Shown here one piece after another: positions 56,298 through 64,000 of a DNA stretch of 64,000 nt. The stretch's first letter is position 1. Each line of letters starts with the position of its first letter. The translations under genes and the position numbers were made by a program. The notes under the pieces are model-generated. The model worked only from the letters and a program-made list of their open reading frames with translations. It had not been told where the DNA came from and did not search any database. Source of the stretch: Lindgomyces ingoldianus (lineage: Eukaryota; Ascomycota; Dothideomycetes; Pleosporales; Lindgomycetaceae); the NCBI RefSeq assembly GCF_010093535.1, contig NW_022985163.1:2060872-2124871 (forward strand), written 5' to 3'.

Positions 56298-56888
56298 ACT
56301 ACATTTTTAACTATTACAATTTAATTAATAAGGCTTAAAAGTAAGCAGTATATAATTAAGGTAGACTTTTTTAAGGTTGCAGTCTCTAATGTGTGTAAGG
56401 GCTAGGGGAGCGTGTTTGTGCCACTATTTACGTGTTAGTGTAGCCTTAGAGCTTGCCCTGTACTATAACAACCTTTTAGACAACCTTATTATAGCAAAAG
56501 ATAACAGTCCCTTGTATAGGGAACCTCTAGATTAGTGGCTCTAGGTTAGTTAGCGCGACTATCCTGTACTCTTTAAGATAGCACTTAATTTCCTATGTAT
56601 ACCCTCCACAAGCTGCGACTGCAAGAGAGCCTTTAGCAGGGGGAAAAAGACAGTTACTTGTAACTGTAATTATTTCTTAGGCTTTATAATTAAAGCTTTA
56701 CAACTCTAGAAAAACTAGCTACATTATAAAGTTATTTTTAGTAAATTAAATAACCTTATGTGCTATATTAAAAGTAAGGGGGACCCTGCTACTCTAAAAG
56801 CTTTAACAGTTACGTTGTAACTTTTAGTAAAAAGTTAAGAAGTATAAGCAGCTTTAATTAAACTGTAACTTAATTGTATTAACCCCTG
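56298..56888 (+). mobile_element. hAT transposon remnant, 3' end (truncated)
   Basis: This is an AT-rich, RIP-type island of about 590 bp in normal DNA. Plus-strand reading from about 56500 to 56720 gives a hAT C-terminal dimerisation domain with stops (YPVLFKIALNFL, then IPSTSCDCKRAFSRG, then IIKALQL). The right end reads TAACCCCTG, a typical inverted hAT terminus (CAGGGGTTA). The subterminal sequences near 56310-56330 and 56850-56872 are partly inverted copies. The 5' part and left terminus are missing, so it is a deletion derivative. It is not the same family as the hAT at 58264. Confidence 0.75.
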
Positions 56889-56891
56889 CTG

Positions 56892-56913
56892 TCAGGTGAA
56901 GCAAACAAAAGTA
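56892..56913 (+). repeat. 22-bp direct repeat, right copy
   Basis: Partner of 56276-56297, directly after the hAT remnant terminus. Confidence 0.7.
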
Positions 56914-56954
56914 TATGATAAGTGAGACGTAGCTTGTCTAGAAAGCCTGAGTCG

Positions 56955-56983
56955 AATCGTACTACTTCCTGATGGAAACGCTG
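56955..56983 (-). repeat. Inverted repeat, right arm
   Basis: Partner of 56225-56253. Confidence 0.75.
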
Positions 56984-57806
56984 CGAGAAACCTACCTAGC
57001 AACTCGCAGCACCCCTCATTGCCAGATACCAATACCCTGGTTCCGAGGTAGATCCTCCAACACCATCTCCTCCGGCGATCGCGAAACGAGCGGCACATCT
57101 CCGATTCGTTTTGGATTCCCGCCAAATAGACCGCATTTACAGGGGAGAAATTCGCCACATGACAGCGTTAAAGTGATCTTCGTGCAGTTCAGTGATTTTC
57201 GAGAGTTGGTAGGGCTATGTTTGCATATTTCCAACGATTATCGTGACCTTCGTGGTAGGAAAGCGCAGGGGCCGTGTAGCATGAAAGTGTTTTCCCATGA
57301 AGATGCTCGCGCTGACCTCGGTGTGATATAAGACTAGTGATCTTCGTCATTTGTGAGGGGGGTAGGCGGGGTGGTGATCTGATGATTGGCAGGGCTATGC
57401 TTGTACGTATTGAACGGTTAGCGCAACATTGGGTGAATTTGAGAATGGGGAGGTGGGAGGTTAGAGTGGCTATCAAGGAGTGCGGTGTCATTCTATCTAG
57501 GTAGCAGTGGTGTGATTACTTCTTGTCGGAGGTGTGTTTTCTCACGGTGGAGGTATGAAAGGGCGAGGTGAGGGACCAGCCTCACACCATGTGAAGGTAG
57601 ATCATTTGAGAGAAGAATAAGAAAAGGCTTGGGTTAGGTACTAGATGATAGTATTACTTGTCATATGACAATCTCCTCAATGCGAACTTTGGGTATGTTC
57701 AACCTCGTAACCTCTCTAGTTTACTACCTATCGTCACTCAAAAACCGGCATTTCCGCTAATCACGTCGCTTCTCAACCCCTATAAGTTCTCATGATGACA
57801 ACCTAA
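56984..57806. other. Intergenic, 3' of the carotenoid oxygenase
   Basis: Base composition is normal; overlapping short frames have no support and no gene is seen. Confidence 0.4.
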
Positions 57807-58263
57807 TTACCCAACCCAACCAATCATCTTCCGCTTGACCTTCAACCAAGCCGTATCCTGCACTTTCACTGGCAAACTCCTCACCTTCTCCACGCTCCTC
57901 TGCTCTTGTATCTGCTTCCCCGAAAACCAATTACCATGCAATCCATACGGAACACGCTGCGGCAGTCTCACTCTCGCAAGGACATCTCTCATATTCCTTG
58001 CATCTAATATCCACAGCTCTGATACTGCGTCCGATACACACTCCCCAAAGACATCGAGTTGGGATTCATCGAATGCATAGAAGAGTAGATATCCGTCATC
58101 TTCAGATACAGGATTTTGGCGAGACACAAAGCGAGCTTCTTGCGCATACCAATTTCCCGACATCTTAAACGCTTGGATGGAATCGTTAGCATTGGAGCTG
58201 TTTAGGATGTCGGTGATGCTGCGTGTATCTATGCACCCTGTGATACTTTTCGGTGGACACAGC
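57807..58263 (-). pseudogene. carX: Carotenoid oxygenase, 3' fragment (CarX-like)
   Basis: This is the C-terminal ~150 residues of the split gene, open from the transposon border to a stop at 57807. It carries LFYAFDESQLDVFGE and the family C-terminal block LPQRVPYGLHGNWF. The His of that block is the fourth iron ligand of carotenoid oxygenases and would be about residue 635 of the uninterrupted protein. Bases 58256-58263 are one copy of the 8-bp target duplication. The fragment by itself has no promoter and lacks the other three iron ligands. The sequence shows no RIP or frameshift, so the break looks recent relative to gene decay. Confidence 0.92.
58256..58263. repeat. hAT target-site duplication, left
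   Basis: GACACAGC, identical to 61343-61350. Confidence 0.95.
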
Positions 58264-61200
58264 CAGCGTGCCCAACAGTCCGTACTACTGTACGATTAGG
58301 AGATTTTGAGGCCTGTACGGACGAGATTGCCTGTACGTACGTACGGTCGTGAGGAGGAGAGGCAGCTGTACGGACAGTAACCACACTGTTTAAAATAAGC
58401 TGTACAGGTAGTACTGTATAATTAATGTACATTGTAACTATTAATACGCTATACTATAGAAGAGGCAGAGTTAAAGGCCTAATAGCTTCTTATAAGGCTA
58501 TTTTCCCTAGTAATGTAAGCAGCTAAAGCTAGGAGCTTGCTTCTTACTATTTAGTGTTTAATCTAGTGCTTCTGCAGCTGTATAGCCTTAATTGTTGCAC
58601 CTAATAGGTTGTTACAATTGTTAGTTACAGTACAGCTAGCAGCACTAAAACACCTCTCGCACTTACAGCTTGTAGCTAGGATAGTAAGGAAATTAAGGGT
58701 AATTTTATAAAAAATAGGATAGCTTAATTTGCCTCTAGTAAGCTACTACTATAGAGGATCTCTATGTAGTAATAAGTAATTCTTGTAGAGATTAGAGCGT
58801 ATAGTGTTGTAGTAAAATTACAGCTTATTTAATAGCCTCTTACACTTATATAAGCGCTTGTTTATTATAAGAGAGAGGTTAATAGCAAAGCAGTTTTTAT
58901 AATTAATGTTATAATAGTTGCTACTAAGTAGTTTATAACGCCTTAAAGATAAGGCCTTAGCTTTATCTTTATCTCTATTTTTATCTTTATCCTTAGCATC
59001 TATATACTATGTAAAGATTAACTTTATTAACTAAGTTACTTTATTAATCTAGGCCTTATAATAGCGCTAGTAGGTTTAAAACTACAGTAATTGCAGCTAA
59101 GAATAAAGTATAGTTGCTACTGCGTAATATAAGGCTAGAGGCTTAAAGATTAGCTTACCCTAGTAGGTTATAAGCTTCTAATAGCTAAACTAGATAGCAC
59201 TTTTAAAGTAAAAAAAGCTAGGCTTGTTAGTAAAGGCGTTGCCTATCTAATTAAAGTAGATTTAAAGGCACTATAGCTTTATAATTATTTGCTAAAGTAA
59301 GCTAGATAAGCTGTTGCCTTTAAGTCTTTTTATTATTTAATAAAACTTTTTTAAAAAGCCTATAAAGCGCTTAATCTTATCCTAATTATCCTTAGTTATA
59401 AGATCTAATAAGGTGTTAAATCTAGCACAGTAAGCCTTATTCTTAGCATTAAAAGAGCCTTTTTATTGCCTTTAGAAGCAGCTAATTACCTCTTTAAGCT
59501 TAAAGCAGCGTAGGAGCATAAGATATACTAAGTGCTAGTGTACTCTGCTGTTATGTACAAGATTAAGTGTACTAAACTCCTAAATAAAGTCCTCTTTAGC
59601 TAAGTCTCTCTATATAGTGTTAAAAAGCCTTATGCGCTTATGTAAGGCTAGGACGCTGTTTACAAGGTTATAGAAACACCTAACAACACTGCGCTTTTTA
59701 TATAGCTTAAATTAATTATAAGGAGCAGCTCTAGCAAGCTCCTACTTAAATTTAGTAACACTTTTGCTGTATATAATAGCTTTTACAACTACCTAGATAG
59801 TGTGGCCAGCGCAGCAGATTTAGTGCTGCCTGTTAAGCTTATATAGCAGATTTAGGTAATTGTTAAGGCTCTAGATAAGCTTATTATTATTATTTAATAT
59901 ATTATCTCTAACAAAGCAACTAAATTTTAATATAATATTATATTTAATAATAGTAGCAGCTACTTTAAAAGCTTACATACTTTTAGTATAGTTGCTGTAA
60001 AGGTTTTTAAATTTAATAAGAAGATCTTATTATTTATGCAAAGCATCTAGTAGAGTTAGTGTTGTAGAAAAGTAGTAATAGTAGCCTGTGTACACTTACT
60101 AACAAAATAAGCTACTACTGTAAGAAATAAAAGGTAATTTCTACTACTTTACACATCTATGCTTAACGCAATTTTTAATAATGCTAAATTTAGTACTATT
60201 AAAATCTCCTACTTCTGCTGCATAAATGCATCCTAAATATTAGTAAAAAGTGTAGTATATAATTATAAAAAAGTAGTAAGAAGATCTATGTAATTCTAGC
60301 TAATAAGGCCTTAGGTTTTTATAAAAATAGTGTTTCTAAATAATTAATTCTGCACTATAACCTAATCTACTAGGGCACTGCGCAGAGGGCCTTCCTGCTA
60401 AGGTGTATAAGATAGCCTATGTAATAAGCCTGCTACTCTTACTCTAGCTACCTTCTATAGGTGCTAAGAAGCCTAAGGGCTATTAAGTAAAAGCTTTTTA
60501 TTAATGTTAACTTTATACTCTCTTTATAAATGCTTTACTATATAGTTATAACTATTAACTACTTTTGCAGCGCTTTTATAATGTTGCTTATAGCACTAAT
60601 AGCAGAGCTAAAGGTGTATAACCTTGCTCTGCTTCTTACACAGCATTAAATCTGCTTTATAGAGCTACACCTTTAAAACCTTATAGTTGCCTCTTATTAT
60701 TCTTTTATTTTTTACCTAGTAACTTAATTACGCAGCTAGCAGAGCCTCTTTTAAATCTAATAGCTATATATTACCCTAGTTAATCTTAAACTTAGTGCTA
60801 GCATTATAATTACACTTCTTTAGGTACTCCTTTAATTACTTATTACTAGCAAGTAGTGTAGCCTTATAGAATAGGCTAGTAAAGGTGTTATAAATTGCCT
60901 TTAATTTTTTAAGCTTTTAAGACTTTATAGGGTGTATAATAGTAACACTAGATTAACTTAATAAGGCCTGTAAGGCTGTAAGGCGCGTAGATAAGCAATT
61001 CTGTAATAAAAAGTAGTTAGTAATAAGCATTATTTTAATTTTAATAAGCTATACTATCTAAATAGGCAGGTAAAGTCTTCTTTAAGCAGCTAAATTAGCG
61101 TTGCACATAAGATTTTCTACTAATTAGCCCCCTAGGGCAGCTTCTCTAGTAAGGGCTCTTTAAAACACTAAATTAAGCTTTATAAGCTATCCTAAAATGC

Positions 61201-61342
61201 TAACTGTACACTGTACTACAGACAGTACTTAGGGCAACAGCTATTATACGCACTGACAGAAGATTGCTGTACGTTCGTACGGTCTAAATCAACCGTACAC
61301 CGTACTCAGTACTGTCAGTAGTACGGCCTATTGGGCACGCTG
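58264..61342 (-). mobile_element. hAT transposon (3079 bp) inserted in the carotenoid oxygenase gene
   Basis: The terminal inverted repeats start CAGCGTGCCCAACAGTCCG (left) and CAGCGTGCCCAATAGGCCG (right, read inverted), matching at 25 of the first 27 positions. The 8-bp duplication GACACAGC flanks both ends, as in hAT elements. Subterminal CCGTAC/GTACGG motifs are clustered at both ends (58275-58385 and 61205-61325), as in hAT transposase-binding regions. Minus-strand reading near 58560-58700 gives a dimerisation domain with ILATSCKCERCFSAA. The interior is AT-rich with stops in every frame, so the element is RIP-inactivated and cannot excise by its own enzyme. Confidence 0.95.
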
Positions 61343-61350
61343 GACACAGC
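61343..61350. repeat. hAT target-site duplication, right
   Basis: GACACAGC, identical to 58256-58263. It lies within the coding frame. Confidence 0.95.
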
Positions 61351-62987
61351 TCTCCTCTCCGTAGTAACGTCTGCACATCCATCTTCACTAAAACATCGAT
61401 CTTGGTTGCTTTCCCCAATGCCGCGCCGAAGGATTCACTGCTGGTACTGCAACCGTAGATGTACCGTGCCGATGACATTTCGTACGCTGGATTCAGCGTT
61501 GGGAATTCGAACGGGATGTGCGAGAGCGCGTATTGGTGTGATACGGTGGGAGTTGAGGCAGTAAGCGAAAAGCGATGGTAATAAAGTCGACATTGCTCTT
61601 CATCATCATCTACAATTGCTGGGTAGGCAGGAGATAGAAGAGGCGTTGTCTCTTGAGCTGGATCTTTCTCCAAGTCTGCGGCTTCGTCGTCGTATTTTGC
61701 GAAGAAAGACATTAGTCGGGATTTTTCGAGCGCATCTTGCTTTGACTGAGGCGGTAGGGGGAGGTTTCCTGCGCTAAATACTAACGACGAAGAGGTCAGG
61801 CGACATGTGAGAAGGTTGACGGCAGTGGTAACTCCACCGGCGTCATATTCATCCCACGTGTTTGCGGTATGAAAGATGCAACATCCACTCGTTTCGAACC
61901 AGCGAACCCGAGAGGGATCATGTCGAGGGAAGACACCAAAGCGAGAAGGTTTATCGGGCTTATATGATATAACCGGCTCGTTTTTGAAGAGGTTGAAGGG
62001 TGTCAAGGAGAGCGGGAGATCGAGAATGACGGTATGAGAGAGAGAAACTCCGAAGTCGTGCATCATCTTTCCACCAGAACATCCAGGCACGGGAGTATTG
62101 AGTTGCTTCGAGCGTTGCGATAGTGACCTCGTATAGCAGGGCGGTATAACAGAGTAGTGGACGTATGGAGGGAGAAAAGTGCAATGGAATAGTATCATCT
62201 CTCCAGTCCACGGATCGACTTTAGGATGTCCAGTCGTCCACTCTTTCATGAAACTAAACAGTCCAGAGCCACCAAAGACTTCTTCCTTCGGCTGAGATCT
62301 TTCTCGGCACTCGGGCTCTCCTTCTGTTCGATTCCCGTGGTACCAGCCCACCGTTTCTAGCCCAGGGAGTTGAATGCGGATCGGAGGCCCGCTCTCACAT
62401 GTTGCTAGAGCACGACGATCGTGAAATAGGACTCCGGTGTTTGCGACGCTGATTCTGTTGATGACTTGCTGCGAGCGGGGTAGATGAGAAAGTAGAACAA
62501 GAAATACACTCCGGAAGATGCAGAAAATGGTGACGATTAAACTCGATAGCGGATTGACTAAGGTTGCAATACTTGGAAGGATGGGCGTTCTTAATGAAGG
62601 ACTCTCTAAACTCGAAAGACAGATATCGGTCAAGATGTACTGGTTTACGAAATGAGGGATTGGTTTCTCGGGATCTGAATGAGAAGGTTTGAAGAATACA
62701 CCTGCAAGCATGCCGTCGCCATCAAACCAGTGGGCATCGCGCCCAAGATCTGAGTTCGAGACTGGGTTACCTCCATTGCGAACATACTCTCCCCCAAGAA
62801 GTTCTAGCGGGACTGTTCCAGTGTATGAACATGGAACTGGGGAGTGAGTTATCGTTACCGGAGCAAAGTTTCCGGTGAGATAGCTGTATAGAGTCAGTGG
62901 ACAAGCTTAAGCACGTGACGATGGCTGTCGAGATTGAACATACGGGTGCGCTGAGCCTCGCTTCTTCGCTCGTCCATTTCTATTCAT
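61343..62987 (-). pseudogene. carX: Carotenoid oxygenase, 5' fragment (CarX-like)
   Basis: Exon 1 is 62944-62987 (MNRNGRAKKRGSAHP) and exon 2 starts at 62883, after a 60-bp intron (GTATGT...ATACAG, CTGAC branch). The junction recreates HPYLTGNFAPV, a family signature. Next come GEYVRNGGNP and DAHWFDGDGML. The first three iron-binding histidines are in TTGHPKVDP (about 234), MMHDFGVS (about 290) and IFHTANTWDE (about 353). Near residue 529 the frame enters the transposon and stops 18 codons later (61284). The family cleaves carotenoids; CarX-type enzymes yield retinal. A product made from this part alone would lack the fourth His and the last ~150 residues, so it should be inactive. Confidence 0.92.
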
Positions 62988-63854
62988 GGTGAATCGTTCA
63001 GCGCCTGACTCTCATTCACAAAATCCGATACAAAGAGGCAGTCCGTCTGTGGCTACAGACTTCGTTCTTTGCTCAGGTCGTATTTGCGAGCTGATTGAAG
63101 AAAGAATGCTCCCTTGAGTTGCCTCCTGAGTAGACCTCATCGTCAAGCAGTCTTCTTCACTATAGAAACTAGAACTAGTCGGATGAGGGGGAAGGTCGCG
63201 CCTCTGGGCCAAGCTAGCGCCATGACGATGGAAAATCCCAAGGAATCGCATGTTTTGCACATGATTTTGTGATGATCGCGGAGGGGGAATCATGACGTCG
63301 AGAGGGGCTCTAAACGGAATCTTGATGATGACGCTAGGCTTGTTTGGGCGCTAGACATGGTTCGACCTTCCATCTTTAGCGCGTCATGGTGTGCTAGGGA
63401 GCTCTACATCATGACGGCAACCCACTGCATCATGGCGGCTGTCTCTGCTCTTTGTCAGCTGCACCGCTCTAGCACTCTCCTGTGCGTTCGGTCCCTTGAA
63501 TTGACAGGAATTAGAGGTGCGAGCTCTGGGTCGTGGAGAGATTTACGACGACATGGGATTCGAATATGCGCTGGTGTATGCAGCATCTGAATGTCCAGTG
63601 GGCCGAATACTGACGACTGGTGATCAGACATGTCAAGTATACCATTCCACCAGCTATACTACTCACTCTTCTTTACCGACCTTTATTTGCGAGGCTTGAT
63701 GCCTACAAGATCGGATTTCTTATTACGGTATTCAAGACGACGGTCTAATAGCCTCCACTAATAGCAGTAGATTGCTGTCATTTCCACTATACCATGGGAC
63801 TCGTACCTTATTCGCAACCGCATATGGAGCTACCCAGCTCATGTCATCATCGGG
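62988..63854. promoter_or_regulatory. Carotenoid oxygenase upstream region
   Basis: The oxygenase promoter should lie here. Open frames on both strands (63012-63293, 63357-63590) lack domains. Nothing else is recognised. Confidence 0.35.
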
Positions 63855-64000
63855 CTAAAGCTTTTTGACATTCCCGTAGAAGAGATCTTCTTCTTTGTCA
63901 TCCAGACCTATAACACATCGCTCCTGTATCTCATATGCAGTAGACCTACCTTTCAGCCTGTCTACCTCCGCTTCGAGCGATCTGCTGCCCACCCGCTTGG
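63855..64000 (-). CDS. Possible partial gene entering from the right edge
   Basis: The minus-strand frame is open from the window edge to a TAG at 63855-63857 (47 codons). It reads [17 protein letters not shown] and ends [10 protein letters not shown]. The LEAEVDRLK stretch could be a short coiled coil. The frame stays open for another ~39 codons after this TAG, which would be CAG with one C-to-T change. There is too little sequence to name a family, and it could be chance. Confidence 0.3.
   Translation of the reverse strand, partial: KRVGSRSLEAEVDRLKGRSTAYEIQERCVIGLDDKEEDLFYGNVKKL

Noticed and set aside
56276..56913. 22-bp direct repeats read as a target-site duplication of the hAT remnant
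   Set aside because: hAT elements duplicate 8 bp; the copies have three mismatches and the left hAT terminus is absent.
58264..61342. Reading the insert as a large intron of the oxygenase
   Set aside because: It has hAT inverted ends, an exact 8-bp duplication and transposase remnants; its borders are not GT...AG.

Overview
The window is nuclear DNA of a filamentous ascomycete (Pezizomycotina). The supporting features are short introns of 47-105 bp with GT...AG ends and CTGAC/CTAAC-like branch sites, recognisable fungal genes (GPI2, a long annexin, a CarO-type rhodopsin, a carotenoid oxygenase), and heavy one-directional C-to-T/G-to-A decay of repeats typical of repeat-induced point mutation (RIP). 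I cannot place it to genus.

Left part (1 to about 38.7 kb): an AT-rich, RIP-degraded transposon nest with no intact host gene. Terminal repeats and target-site duplications (TSDs) show who inserted into whom. Gypsy-1 (63-7729, TSD TAGGT) lies inside a Copia LTR. Pogo/Fot1-type element B carries pogo A (8557-10419) and a solo Copia LTR (10475-10915, TSD TGTAG). Pogo D (13275-29122) contains Copia-2 (14611-28587, TSD GTTAT), which contains Gypsy-2 (19883-27466, TSD TATAG). Pogo C is at 30822-32669. Copia-1 (33064-38675, TSD GGCCC) closes the block; a 425-base N gap covers most of its right LTR. A 603-bp TRIM-like element (11530-12132) sits in AT-rich host sequence that carries an AT palindrome about every 250 bp.

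Middle part (38.7-53.7 kb): an ordinary gene-rich segment. It holds a membrane-anchored alpha/beta hydrolase, an unknown basic protein, an unknown multi-pass membrane protein, an annexin with a long P/Q-rich N-terminus, an F-box-like protein of unknown function, and GPI2, a subunit of the first enzyme of GPI-anchor synthesis.

Right part (54.3-63 kb): a photobiology pair on the minus strand. One gene is a CarO-like retinal-binding rhodopsin. The other is a CarX-like carotenoid oxygenase, the enzyme type that makes retinal from carotene. The oxygenase is split by a 3079-bp hAT transposon with a perfect 8-bp TSD and matching inverted ends. Removing the transposon and one TSD copy restores one reading frame of about 677 residues, and the insertion separates the fourth iron-binding histidine from the first three. 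A second, unrelated hAT remnant lies between the two genes. Unless a second oxygenase exists, this strain may lack its own retinal for the adjacent, apparently intact opsin.
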